A stretch of DNA of 64,000 nt from Pseudomonas chlororaphis subsp. piscium (GTDB lineage: Bacteria; Pseudomonadota; Gammaproteobacteria; Pseudomonadales; Pseudomonadaceae): contig NZ_CP027707.1 of the NCBI RefSeq assembly GCF_003850345.1, forward strand, positions 2,170,001-2,234,000, read 5' to 3'. Within the stretch, counting starts at the first letter, position 1; each line of letters begins with the position of its first letter. The notes beneath the pieces are model-generated. The model was given only the letters and a program-made list of their open reading frames with translations, did no database searches and was not told the origin of the DNA. A program made the translations under genes and the position numbers. Below, in pieces: positions 54,678 through 64,000 of this stretch.

Positions 54678-56096
54678 ATGGCCGGCAAAACGCTCTACGA
54701 CAAGCTCTGGGATTCGCATTTGGTCAAGCAGCGCGACGATGGTTCGGCGCTGATCTATATCGATCGTCACATCATCCACGAAGTGACCTCGCCGCAAGCC
54801 TTCGAAGGCCTGCGTCTGGCCGGGCGCAAGCCTTGGCGCATCGATGCCAATATCGCGACCCCGGACCACAACGTACCGACCACACCGGAGCGTAAGGGCG
54901 GCATCAGCGCCATCGCCGACCAGGTCTCGCGTTTGCAGGTTCAGACCCTCGACGACAACTGTGACGAATACGGCATCGTCGAATTCAAGATGAACGACGT
55001 GCGCCAGGGCATCGTTCACGTCATCGGCCCGGAGCAGGGCGCCACCTTGCCGGGCATGACCGTGGTCTGCGGCGACTCCCACACCTCGACTCACGGTGCC
55101 TTTGGCGCCCTGGCGCACGGCATCGGCACCTCCGAGGTCGAGCACGTGCTCGCCACCCAGTGCCTGGTCGCCAAGAAAATGAAAAACATGCTGGTGCGGG
55201 TCGAGGGCAAGTTGCCATTTGGCGTGACCGCCAAGGATATCGTCCTGGCCGTGATCGGCAAGATCGGCACCGCCGGCGGTAACGGCCATGCCATCGAGTT
55301 CGCCGGCAGCGCGATTCGCGACCTGTCCGTCGAAGGCCGCATGACCATCTGCAACATGTCCATCGAAGCCGGCGCCCGCGTGGGCCTGGTGGCGGCGGAC
55401 GAAAAGACCGTGGAATACGTCAAGGGTCGTCCGTTCGCACCCAAGGGCGCGGAATGGGACCTCGCTGTCGAAGCCTGGAAAGACCTGGTGTCCGACGCCG
55501 ACGCCAAGTTCGACACCCTGGTCGAGCTGGATGCCGCGCAGATCAAGCCGCAAGTCAGCTGGGGCACTTCGCCCGAGATGGTGCTGGCCGTCGATCAGAA
55601 CGTGCCGGACCCGGCCAAGGAAATGGACCTGGTCAAGCGCGACTCCATCGTCCGCGCCTTGAAATACATGGGTTTGACCGCCAACCAGGCGATCACCGAC
55701 ATCCAGTTGGACCGGGTATTTATCGGTTCCTGCACCAACTCGCGGATCGAAGACCTGCGTGCCGCGGCGGTCATCGCCAAGGGCCGCAAGGTGGCCTCGA
55801 CCATCAAGCAGGCCATCGTGGTCCCGGGTTCGGGCCTGGTGAAGGCCCAGGCGGAGTCGGAAGGCCTGGACAAGATCTTCCTCGAAGCGGGCTTCGAATG
55901 GCGCGAGCCGGGCTGCTCGATGTGCCTGGCGATGAACCCGGACCGTTTGGAGTCCGGCGAGCATTGCGCTTCGACCTCGAACCGCAACTTCGAAGGTCGT
56001 CAGGGCGCCGGTGGGCGTACTCACCTGGTCAGCCCGGCCATGGCCGCGGCCGCCGCCGTCAACGGTCGTTTCGTCGACGTCCGTGAATTGATCTAA
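54678..56096 (+). CDS. leuC: 3-isopropylmalate dehydratase large subunit
   Basis: The iron-sulfur subunit of isopropylmalate isomerase, second step of leucine synthesis, working as a LeuC-LeuD heterodimer. 472 residues. [12 protein letters not shown] start, [40 protein letters not shown] with the first cluster Cys region, [15 protein letters not shown] and [13 protein letters not shown] (the Cys ligands of the 4Fe-4S cluster). ATG 54678 (MAGKTLYDK) is chosen with AGGAA nine bases before; earlier in-frame ATGs are unlikely. leuD follows after ten bases. Confidence 0.97.
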   Translation: MAGKTLYDKLWDSHLVKQRDDGSALIYIDRHIIHEVTSPQAFEGLRLAGRKPWRIDANIATPDHNVPTTPERKGGISAIADQVSRLQVQTLDDNCDEYGIVEFKMNDVRQGIVHVIGPEQGATLPGMTVVCGDSHTSTHGAFGALAHGIGTSEVEHVLATQCLVAKKMKNMLVRVEGKLPFGVTAKDIVLAVIGKIGTAGGNGHAIEFAGSAIRDLSVEGRMTICNMSIEAGARVGLVAADEKTVEYVKGRPFAPKGAEWDLAVEAWKDLVSDADAKFDTLVELDAAQIKPQVSWGTSPEMVLAVDQNVPDPAKEMDLVKRDSIVRALKYMGLTANQAITDIQLDRVFIGSCTNSRIEDLRAAAVIAKGRKVASTIKQAIVVPGSGLVKAQAESEGLDKIFLEAGFEWREPGCSMCLAMNPDRLESGEHCASTSNRNFEGRQGAGGRTHLVSPAMAAAAAVNGRFVDVRELI

Positions 56097-56106
56097 GGAG
56101 CGCAGC

Positions 56107-56751
56107 ATGAAAGCTTTCACCCAGCACACCGGTCTTGTCGCGCCTTTGGATCGTGCCAACGTCGACACCGATCAGATCATTCCCAAGCAGTTCCTCAAGT
56201 CGATCAAGCGCACCGGCTTCGGCCCGAACCTGTTCGACGAGTGGCGCTACCTGGATGTCGGCCAGCCGTACCAGGACAACTCCAAGCGTCCGCTGAACAA
56301 GGATTTCGTGCTCAACGCCGAGCGCTACCAGGGCGCCAGCGTGTTGCTGGCCCGGGAAAACTTCGGTTGCGGCTCCAGCCGCGAGCACGCCCCCTGGGCG
56401 TTGGAAGAATATGGTTTTCGCAGCATCATTGCGCCGAGCTACGCCGACATCTTCTTCAACAACAGCTTCAAGAACGGCTTGCTGCCGATCATCCTCAGCG
56501 ATGCTGAAGTCGATGAGCTGTTCCAGCAGGTCGAGGCCAATCCGGGCTACCAACTGCAGATCGATCTGCAGGCCCAGACCGTGACCCGTCCCGATGGCAA
56601 GGTGTTGAAATTCGAGATCGATGCGTTCCGCAAGCATTGCCTGCTCAACGGTCTGGACGATATCGGCCTGACCTTGCAGGACGGCGACGCGATTGCCGCC
56701 TTCGAGGCCAAGCATCGTGCCAGCCAGCCGTGGTTGTTTCGCGACGCCTGA
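56107..56751 (+). CDS. leuD: 3-isopropylmalate dehydratase small subunit
   Basis: The swivelling subunit of isopropylmalate isomerase. 214 residues, usual length. [20 protein letters not shown], the substrate-binding loop [16 protein letters not shown] and [13 protein letters not shown] are all conserved. AAGGAGCG precedes the ATG, and the gap to leuC is ten bases: one operon. leuB is not immediate but 228 bases on, with REP elements between. Confidence 0.97.
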   Translation: MKAFTQHTGLVAPLDRANVDTDQIIPKQFLKSIKRTGFGPNLFDEWRYLDVGQPYQDNSKRPLNKDFVLNAERYQGASVLLARENFGCGSSREHAPWALEEYGFRSIIAPSYADIFFNNSFKNGLLPIILSDAEVDELFQQVEANPGYQLQIDLQAQTVTRPDGKVLKFEIDAFRKHCLLNGLDDIGLTLQDGDAIAAFEAKHRASQPWLFRDA

Positions 56752-56769
56752 TCGGCGTTAAAGTGATGC

Positions 56770-56845
56770 ATTGATCGCGAGCAAGCTCGCTCCGGCAGGA
56801 GAGGACACAAAACCTGTAGGAGCGAGCTTTTTGCTCGCCGGAACC
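56770..56845. repeat. Inverted pair of REP elements between leuD and leuB
   Basis: gcgagcaagctcgctccggcagg (56776-) and the opposite copy tgtaggagcgagctttttgctcgcc face each other around 20 bases, a BIME-like doublet. It can form a long hairpin and may end or stabilise the leuCD message. Confidence 0.85.
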
Positions 56846-56979
56846 GCCAAAAAAAGCCATGGCGGCTTGATATTCGGGCCAGCGCTTCGTTCTTTACAGA
56901 TGAACGGGCGCCGCGGGCCAGGCAACAGCATTTTTCCGGGCGTGCCCATCAGCACACCGACAGAGCAAATGAGGAAAGC

Positions 56980-58062
<1,083 letters not shown>

Positions 58063-58068
58063 TCTTTC

Positions 58069-58098
58069 GGGCCCACCGCTCAGACGGTGGCCCACTTT
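58069..58098 (+). terminator. Hairpin between leuB and asd (weak terminator or attenuator)
   Basis: GGGCCCACCG and CGGTGGCCC pair with one bulged C around ctcaga, followed by ACTTTTG, seven bases after the leuB stop. It may reduce readthrough into asd. Confidence 0.55.
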
Positions 58099-58116
58099 TG
58101 TATAGGTGTAGTTGCG

Positions 58117-59229
58117 ATGAAACGTGTAGGTCTGATCGGTTGGCGCGGTATGGTCGGTTCCGTGCTCATGCAGCGGATGCTGGAAGAGCAGGACTTCGAT
58201 CTTATCGAGCCGGTGTTTTTCACCACTTCCAATGTCGGTGGCCAAGGCCCGTCCGTGGGCAAGGACATTGCTCCGCTCAAGGACGCTTACAGCATTGAAG
58301 AGCTGAAGACCCTCGACGTGATTCTGACCTGCCAGGGTGGCGACTACACCAGCGAAGTCTTCCCCAAGCTGCGCGAAGCCGGCTGGCAGGGTTACTGGAT
58401 CGATGCCGCTTCCAGCCTGCGCATGCAGGATGACGCGGTGATCATCCTCGACCCGGTGAACCGCAAGGTCATCGACCAGCAGCTGGACTCCGGCACCAAG
58501 AACTACATCGGCGGCAACTGCACCGTCAGCCTGATGCTGATGGGCCTGGGCGGCCTGTTCGAAGCCGGTCTGGTGGAATGGATGAGCGCCATGACCTACC
58601 AGGCGGCCTCCGGTGCCGGCGCGCAGAACATGCGCGAACTGATCAAGCAGATGGGCGCGACCCACGCCGCCGTGGCGGATGACCTGGCCAACCCGGCCAG
58701 CGCCATCCTCGACATCGACCGCAAGGTCGCCGAAGCCATGCGCAGCGATGCCTACCCGACCGAGAACTTCGGCGTACCGCTGGCCGGCAGCCTGATCCCG
58801 TGGATCGACAAGGAACTGCCGAACGGCCAGAGCCGCGAAGAATGGAAGGCCCAGGCCGAGACCAACAAGATCCTCGGTCGCTTCAAGAGCCCGATCCCGG
58901 TCGACGGCATCTGCGTGCGCATCGGCGCCATGCGCTGCCACAGCCAGGCGCTGACCATCAAGCTGAACAAGGACGTGCCGATCGCCGATATCGAAGGGCT
59001 GATCAGCCAGCACAACCCTTGGGTCAAACTGGTACCGAACCAGCGCGACATCAGCATGCAGGAGCTGAGCCCGACCAAGGTCACCGGCACCCTGAACATC
59101 CCGGTGGGCCGTCTGCGCAAGCTGAACATGGGCTCGCAGTTCCTCGGCGCGTTCACCGTCGGCGACCAGCTGCTGTGGGGCGCCGCCGAGCCGCTGCGCC
59201 GCATGCTGCGGATCCTGCTCGAGCGTTGA
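58117..59229 (+). CDS. asd: Aspartate-semialdehyde dehydrogenase
   Basis: Reduces aspartyl phosphate to the semialdehyde, the branch point to lysine, diaminopimelate, methionine and threonine. 370 residues. [19 protein letters not shown] binds NADPH, the catalytic Cys is in [16 protein letters not shown], and [30 protein letters not shown] and [16 protein letters not shown] follow. ATG 58117 fits the family start (MKRVGLIGW). A terminator follows the gene, which separates it from its paralogue. Confidence 0.97.
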   Translation: MKRVGLIGWRGMVGSVLMQRMLEEQDFDLIEPVFFTTSNVGGQGPSVGKDIAPLKDAYSIEELKTLDVILTCQGGDYTSEVFPKLREAGWQGYWIDAASSLRMQDDAVIILDPVNRKVIDQQLDSGTKNYIGGNCTVSLMLMGLGGLFEAGLVEWMSAMTYQAASGAGAQNMRELIKQMGATHAAVADDLANPASAILDIDRKVAEAMRSDAYPTENFGVPLAGSLIPWIDKELPNGQSREEWKAQAETNKILGRFKSPIPVDGICVRIGAMRCHSQALTIKLNKDVPIADIEGLISQHNPWVKLVPNQRDISMQELSPTKVTGTLNIPVGRLRKLNMGSQFLGAFTVGDQLLWGAAEPLRRMLRILLER

Positions 59230-59245
59230 TCGCTTGAGATGTTGA

Positions 59246-59281
59246 AAGAGCCCGCGCCTTGCAAGAGGCGCGGGCTTTTTT
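59246..59281 (+). terminator. Rho-independent terminator after asd
   Basis: AGCCCGCGCCT, loop TGCAAG, AGGCGCGGGCT, then TTTTTT, 20 bases after the asd stop. Confidence 0.92.
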
Positions 59282-59413
59282 ATGTCGGAGCCGCTCCTGA
59301 TTACTGGCTATGAGCATGTTTGCGAAAAGTCTGATGTGTCAGGTCTGATAAATTGCCTCGCCCCCAAGCGCCGGGTAAAGTGCCGCTCCCCCCGTTTCGC
59401 CAGAGGTAGCACC

Positions 59414-60424
59414 ATGAACCAGTCCTTCGATATCGCCGTGATCGGTGCCACCGGTACTGTCGGCGAAACCCTCGTCCAGATTCTCGAAGAACGCGATTTC
59501 CCGATCGCCAACCTGCACTTGCTGGCCAGCAGCGAGTCGGCGGGGCACTCGGTGCCGTTTCGTGGAAAGAATGTGCGGGTGCGCGAGGTCGACGAGTTCG
59601 ACTTCAGCAAGGTGCAGCTGGCGTTTTTCGCTGCCGGCCCGGCGGTGACCCTGAGCTTCGCCCCGCGGGCGACGGCGGCCAATTGCGCGGTGATCGACCT
59701 GTCGGGCGCATTGCCTTCGGCCCAGGCGCCGAATCTGGTGCCGGAAGCCAACGAGCGCGAGCTGGCAGGCCTGAAGAAGCCCGTTCAACTCAGCAGCCCC
59801 AGCGCCGCAGCCACCTCGCTGGCAGTGGTCCTGGCGCCGTTGCAGGCCCTGTTCGAGATCCAGCGGGTCAACCTGACCGCCAGCCTGGCGGTGTCCACCC
59901 AGGGCCGTGAAGCGGTAACCGAGCTGGCGCGGCAGACGGCCGAACTGCTCAATGCCCGCCCATTGGAACCGCGATTCTTCGACCGGCAGATGGCGTTCAA
60001 CCTGTTGGCGCAGGTCGGCACGCCCGACGAGCAGGGTCACACCTTGTTGGAAAAACGTCTGGTCCGGGAGTTGCGCGAGGTACTGGCGCAGCCTTTATTA
60101 AAGATTTCTGTCACTTGCGTTCAAGCCCCGGTGTTTTTTGGCGATAGCTATAGCGTGACTCTGCAGTCAGCCACGGCAATCGACCTGGAAGCGGTCAATG
60201 CCGCGCTTGAAGCGGCTCCAGGCATCGAACTGGTGGAGGCGGGGGACTACCCGACCGCAGTGGGCGATGCAGTGGGACAGGATGTGGTCTACGTTGGTCG
60301 GGTGCGTGCGGGGATCGACGACCCGGCGGAACTTAATCTCTGGCTGACGTCAGATAACGTACGCAAAGGGGCCGCCCTTAACGCGGTGCAGCTGGCTGAG
60401 TTGTTGATAAAAGACCTTCTGTAA
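59414..60424 (+). CDS. usg: Usg protein, asd paralogue lacking the catalytic cysteine
   Basis: 336 residues of the aspartate-semialdehyde dehydrogenase fold: dinucleotide motif AVIGATGTVGETLVQILEER and ERDFPIANLHLLAS, domain joint GRVRAGIDDPAELNLWL. Where true enzymes have the NCTTS/NCSTI catalytic segment this protein has QLSSPSAAATSLAVVLAPL, without Cys, so it should not catalyse the Asd reaction. E. coli Usg, beside truA, is the same type. ATG 59414 follows AGAGG. It lies after asd and before fimV; the role is unknown. Confidence 0.85.
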   Translation: MNQSFDIAVIGATGTVGETLVQILEERDFPIANLHLLASSESAGHSVPFRGKNVRVREVDEFDFSKVQLAFFAAGPAVTLSFAPRATAANCAVIDLSGALPSAQAPNLVPEANERELAGLKKPVQLSSPSAAATSLAVVLAPLQALFEIQRVNLTASLAVSTQGREAVTELARQTAELLNARPLEPRFFDRQMAFNLLAQVGTPDEQGHTLLEKRLVRELREVLAQPLLKISVTCVQAPVFFGDSYSVTLQSATAIDLEAVNAALEAAPGIELVEAGDYPTAVGDAVGQDVVYVGRVRAGIDDPAELNLWLTSDNVRKGAALNAVQLAELLIKDLL

Positions 60425-60626
60425 AAGATACTTGGCAACAATTTGCAGAATGATTCTAGCTGGGCGCTATGCTTGGCTGGTTGCTGGAGGTGAGCTGCCG
60501 TCGCGCTCTTCCAAGGCATGCAGACATAATCGCGCGAAACGGCCCTTCAGGCCGCACGCAATGCCTTACGGCAGCGCTACAACACCTTCTCGCTGGCCGA
60601 GGAATGTTCAAACAAAGGATGAGGCT

Positions 60627-63230
60627 ATGGTTCAAGTTCGCAAACTGGTGTTAGCAATAGCGGCCGCATCGGCGCTGTCCTCCGGTATGGCGCAGGCGCT
60701 TGGGCTCGGGGAGCTGACCCTGAAGTCGACTCTGAACCAGCCACTGGTTGCAGAAATCGAGTTGCTGGACGTCAAGGATCTCACCGCCGCCGAGGTGGTG
60801 CCGAGCCTGGCCTCGCCTGAAGATTTCGCCAAGGCGGGCGTCGATCGCCAGGCCTTTCTCAATGACCTGAGCTTTACCCCTGTGCTCAATGCCAGCGGCA
60901 AGAGTGTGCTGCGGGTCACTTCGAGCCAGCCGCTCTCCGAGCCGATGGTCAAGTTCCTGGTGCAGGTGATGTGGCCCAATGGTCGCCTGCTGCGCGACTA
61001 CAGCGTGCTGCTCGATCCTTCCAAGTTTTCCCCGCAAACCGCTGAAGCGGCCGCGCAATCCGCGGCGCCGGCTCCAGCGGTTGCCGCGCCGGTCACCGGC
61101 GCCGGCAAGCCTACCCAATACACCACCTCGGCCCGCGACACCCTCTGGGAAATCGCAGCCAAGGCCCGCAATGGCGGTTCGGTCCAGCAAACCATGCTGG
61201 CCATCCAGGCGCTGAATCCAGATGCCTTTATCGATGGCAACATCAACCGGCTGAAAACCGGGCAGGTATTGCGCCTGCCCGATGCCGTGCAGAGCACCAG
61301 CCTGCCGCAGCCGCAAGCGATCGCCGAGGTTGCCGCGCAGAATACGGCCTGGCGTCAGGGGCGTCGCCTGGCACCACGCGGAGCTCAGCAGCAACTGGAC
61401 GGTACCCGGCGTGCCGGTGCGGACAAGGTACCTGCGCAAGGCGCGGTCAAGGATAGTCTGAGCCTGGTGTCTGCCGAGTCGGGCAAGGCGCGGGGCAAGG
61501 GTGCGGCTGGCGACAGCCAGGCGCTGAGCAACAAGCTGGCGGTGACTCAGGAAAGCCTCGATGCGGCCCGGCGTGACAACGCCGAGCTGAAAAGCCGCAT
61601 GACGGACCTGCAGAGCCAACTGGACAAGCTGCAACGCCTGATCGAATTGAAGAACGACCAGTTGGCCAAGTTGCAGGCGGAAGGGGCGGGTGCCGTGGCG
61701 CCAGCACAACCGACCGCGGCCATGCCGGCGCAACTGGCCGAGCAGCCGGCGACCCCGGCGGCGCCAGTGACCGATCCTGCGGCAGCTCCGGGCGAGACCC
61801 CGGCTGAAGCGGCACCGGCCCAGGCGCAAACGCCGGCGTCCGATGAAGACAAATTCAACGACCTGCTAACCAACCCGATCCTCCTGGGTCTGGCGGGTGG
61901 CGGGGCGATCTTGGTGCTGTTGCTGCTGCTGTTGCTGGCTCGTCGCCGCAAGGCTCAGCTGGAAGCGGAAAAACATCTGCGCATGGCTCGTGCCCTGTCC
62001 GAAGAGGCTGAGCTGTCCAAGGATCTGGATCTGCCGGAAAGCAGCTTCGAAGGCCTTGAAGTTCCACCGCCGAGCGTCAAGCTCGCTCCAGCTCCAGCTC
62101 CAGCTCCAGCTCCAGCTCCAGTCGTGGCGCCTGTGGTGGCCGCGGCACCGGTGGCTGCCGCAGTCGAGCATCCGGCCGATGTGCTGGATCAGGCCCAGTC
62201 CCATATCAATGGCGGTCGCCTGAACCAGGCGGCGGCGATTTTGGAGGAAGCCGTCAAGCTGGAGCCGCAGCGTAGCGAGTTGCGCTTGAAACTGATGGAA
62301 GTCTACGGTCATCAGGGCGATCGCAGCGCCTTTGTGGCTGAGGAGCGTCAGTTGGTGGCCAATGGCAAGAACCACGCTGAAGTCGAGCAGCTGAAAAGCC
62401 GTTTCCCGGCGATGGCCGCGGTGGCGGCTGCGGGTCTCGGCGCGGCAGCTGCGGCGGCGGCGCTGGATGCTCAATACGTCAAGGAACTGCTGCTCGATGA
62501 GCCACAGGAGCCTACGCCGGCACCGGCTGTCGACGACCTGGATACCGATTTCGATCTGAGCCTGGACGATCTGGAGGCGGCCTCTCCGGCGTCGCTGGCG
62601 GCTCCGGCTGCTCCTGCTCAAGTTGAGCCCGAGCTGGACGAATTCCCGCTGGATGACGACCTGAGTTTCGAGTCGGTGTTGCAGCAGCAAACCGAAGCCA
62701 AGGAAAGCCTGGACGACCTGTCGGATTTCGACCTGGATCTGGGAGAGGATCTGCCTGCCGCTGCGCAAGCCGATGAGGATTTCCTTCTCAGCCTGGATGA
62801 CGACCTGAAGGATCTGCCGGCTGTCGAGGTGCCTACGGTGACCGAAGCTGCGCTCGACGATCTTGAACTGCCTGCGGACTTCGACTTGTCCCTGGCGGAC
62901 GAGATGGATGCGCAGCCCGCTGCCAAGGATGCTTTCGCGTCCGAGCTGGACGATGTCAACGCCGAGCTGGATCGCTTGTCGCAAAGCCTCGAACAGCCGG
63001 CGCTGGCCGAGCCGACCTTTACCGCGGAAGACGCTGCGGGCAGTGCCGACGAAGGGGATTTCGATTTCCTTTCCGGCGCCGACGAAGTGGCGACCAAGCT
63101 CGATCTGGCCCAGGCCTACATCGACATGGGCGATAACGATGGCGCGCGGGATATTCTCGGCGAAGTCATCAGCGAAGGTAATGACGGTCAGAAAAGCGAA
63201 GCCAAGGAAATGCTCGCGCGTCTGGTCTGA
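60627..63230 (+). CDS. fimV: FimV, polar hub / type IV pilus assembly protein
   Basis: 867 residues. An inner-membrane protein that organises pilus secretin assembly, polar localisation and cAMP signalling in Pseudomonas. Signal peptide near residues 1-24 (LAIAAASALSSGMAQA), FimV N-terminal domain (LGLGELTLKSTLNQPLVAEI) and a LysM motif near 170-215 (YTTSARDTLWEIAAKA). A coiled coil follows (LSNKLAVTQESLDAARRDNA), then a membrane helix near residue 420-440 (ILLGLAGGGAILVLLLLLLL), an Ala-Pro repeat, a TPR-like region (HINGGRLNQAAAILEEAVKL), a long acidic Asp/Leu-rich segment, and the conserved C-terminal domain (VATKLDLAQAYIDMGDNDGA). ATG 60627 follows AAAGGA. truA should follow beyond the M24 gene or elsewhere; it is not in the window. 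Confidence 0.94.
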   Translation: MVQVRKLVLAIAAASALSSGMAQALGLGELTLKSTLNQPLVAEIELLDVKDLTAAEVVPSLASPEDFAKAGVDRQAFLNDLSFTPVLNASGKSVLRVTSSQPLSEPMVKFLVQVMWPNGRLLRDYSVLLDPSKFSPQTAEAAAQSAAPAPAVAAPVTGAGKPTQYTTSARDTLWEIAAKARNGGSVQQTMLAIQALNPDAFIDGNINRLKTGQVLRLPDAVQSTSLPQPQAIAEVAAQNTAWRQGRRLAPRGAQQQLDGTRRAGADKVPAQGAVKDSLSLVSAESGKARGKGAAGDSQALSNKLAVTQESLDAARRDNAELKSRMTDLQSQLDKLQRLIELKNDQLAKLQAEGAGAVAPAQPTAAMPAQLAEQPATPAAPVTDPAAAPGETPAEAAPAQAQTPASDEDKFNDLLTNPILLGLAGGGAILVLLLLLLLARRRKAQLEAEKHLRMARALSEEAELSKDLDLPESSFEGLEVPPPSVKLAPAPAPAPAPAPVVAPVVAAAPVAAAVEHPADVLDQAQSHINGGRLNQAAAILEEAVKLEPQRSELRLKLMEVYGHQGDRSAFVAEERQLVANGKNHAEVEQLKSRFPAMAAVAAAGLGAAAAAAALDAQYVKELLLDEPQEPTPAPAVDDLDTDFDLSLDDLEAASPASLAAPAAPAQVEPELDEFPLDDDLSFESVLQQQTEAKESLDDLSDFDLDLGEDLPAAAQADEDFLLSLDDDLKDLPAVEVPTVTEAALDDLELPADFDLSLADEMDAQPAAKDAFASELDDVNAELDRLSQSLEQPALAEPTFTAEDAAGSADEGDFDFLSGADEVATKLDLAQAYIDMGDNDGARDILGEVISEGNDGQKSEAKEMLARLV
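62085..62120 (+). repeat. In-frame hexanucleotide repeat in fimV
   Basis: Six perfect tandem copies of gctcca, encoding an Ala-Pro repeat just past the membrane helix. Because the unit is six bases, slippage changes length without breaking the frame. Confidence 0.9.
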
Positions 63231-63245
63231 GTCTGCGCTAGCAGC

Positions 63246-63279
63246 AAAAAAACGGCAGCCATCGAGGCTGCCGTTTTTG
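63246..63279. terminator. Bidirectional terminator between fimV and the M24 gene
   Basis: AAAAACGGCAGCC, loop ATCGA, GGCTGCCGTTTTT between convergent genes, 18 bases after the fimV stop. Confidence 0.9.
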
Positions 63280-63308
63280 CTTCCGGGCCAATGGCAGGGC
63301 TTGTACGG

Positions 63309-63968
63309 TTAGGCCAGCAGGTCTTCGTAGAAGGCACCGAACGGCCGGGTAGGGTGGGCGATCTGGATTTCCAGGATCCACAGGCCGACGTTGGGGCACG
63401 CCTCGAAGTTGCCCAGGTCGCCCGCTCGATAGATGGCGTGGGGGAAGTCGCTGACCCGATGCCCCTTGATCTCCAGGTTCAGCACCCAGCCCATGGCGCT
63501 CGCCTGTTCTTCGGCATAGCGATACAGGGCGGGACCGGCCACCTTGTGCTCGCTCCAGTGATCGCGGACCCGTTCGAACAGGGTTTGGGCTGCCGCGGCG
63601 CAGGCGTGCATCTCGGGATCGTTGCCGGTGACGAAGGTGGCGCCGCAATCGCCTTCGTGGCGGTCCCAGACCACCCCCAGGTCGATAAAGAAGATGTCGT
63701 TGTCACCCAGTGCCGGATCGCCTTCGGAGCGTTGCTTGAAGGTCTTCAGGGTGTTTTCGCCAAAGCGCACCAGCGCCGGATGCCAGATCCTGTCCATGCC
63801 CAGCTCTGCAAGCACCTCCAGCCCCGATGCGCGAGCCTGGGATTCGAGCATGCCTGGCTGGATGCGTGCGGCTATCTGCGTGATGGCTTCCCAGGTCTTG
63901 TGCTTGGCGTGGAGCATGCCTTGCAGGCTGTAGGCAAGGCCCACGGCCTCCTTGTTGATGGCGGTCAT
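63309..63968 (-). CDS. M24-family (aminopeptidase P / creatinase fold) protein
   Basis: 219 residues, pita-bread fold without the N-terminal domain of aminopeptidase P. The five metal ligands appear present: Asp in FFIDLGVVWD, second Asp in HEGDCGATFVTG, His in IKGHRVSDFPH, Glu in LWILEIQI and a last Glu near the end. A hydrolase acting on an X-Pro-like or guanidino-type bond is likely, but no substrate can be given. ATG 63968 is 32 bases from the window edge. Convergent with fimV. Confidence 0.82.
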   Translation of the reverse strand: MTAINKEAVGLAYSLQGMLHAKHKTWEAITQIAARIQPGMLESQARASGLEVLAELGMDRIWHPALVRFGENTLKTFKQRSEGDPALGDNDIFFIDLGVVWDRHEGDCGATFVTGNDPEMHACAAAAQTLFERVRDHWSEHKVAGPALYRYAEEQASAMGWVLNLEIKGHRVSDFPHAIYRAGDLGNFEACPNVGLWILEIQIAHPTRPFGAFYEDLLA

Positions 63969-64000
63969 TGGTCAGGTCCCGGTCGAGTGGATTCATGCTT

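Noticed and set aside
54585..56168. A 527-codon minus-strand frame
   Set aside because: Antisense to leuC, which carries all iron-sulfur cysteines.

Overview
The window is a 64-kb stretch of chromosome from a Pseudomonas, most likely of the P. fluorescens / P. protegens / P. chlororaphis complex. The evidence is the high G+C content, the gene families and gene order (mfd-gap, apbE-sthA, lolCDE, copSR-queF, rssB-rssC-tal-dusA, uvrB-gltX-tRNA, leuCDB-asd-usg-fimV) and REP elements of the type gcgagcaagctcgctcc. Nearly everything is core genome. I see no insertion sequence, prophage, CRISPR array, integrase or rRNA gene.

Region 1 (1-14.4 kb) holds the 5' part of mfd (minus), an N-terminally extended GAPDH, a CitA-type MFS symporter, the flavin transferase apbE, the soluble transhydrogenase sthA, a glycerophosphodiesterase, a degenerate PilZ protein and the lipoprotein-release exporter lolCDE. 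As I recall the P. aeruginosa order, aroP1-nqrA-F lies between gap and apbE. Here nqr is absent, the MFS gene occupies the place, and apbE remains. Region 2 (14.4-24.4 kb) holds the copper system copSR with a divergent cupredoxin, queF, a DUF4404 protein, a HAD-like protein without its nucleophile, mlaA, a PilZ protein, rssB-rssC (stress sigma-factor control), tal and dusA.

Region 3 (24.6-35 kb) is the more strain-variable part: azoR with a divergent LysR regulator, a diguanylate cyclase, an arylamine N-acetyltransferase, a nucleobase permease, an MFS transporter, several unknown small proteins and tRNA-Asn beside a gene-poor interval. Region 4 (35-44.4 kb) holds an aromatic/aspartate aminotransferase, uvrB, gltX, two near-identical tRNA-Ala/tRNA-Glu units under one strong promoter, a TetR-hydrolase-thioesterase cluster and dusC.

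Region 5 (44.4-53.6 kb) concerns protein folding and c-di-GMP. ibpA has a sigma-32 promoter and a ROSE RNA thermometer. It is followed by a DUF1266 gene translationally coupled to a very large J-domain protein, and by a convergent Hsp70 (hscC) whose stop codon overlaps that of the J protein. This recalls the E. coli ybeU/djlC/hscC cluster and is the least understood system in the window. A five-PAS GGDEF-EAL protein lies beyond it. Region 6 (53.6-64 kb) holds a LysR regulator divergent from leuC-leuD, then leuB, asd, a catalytically dead asd paralogue (usg), fimV and an M24 peptidase-fold protein.
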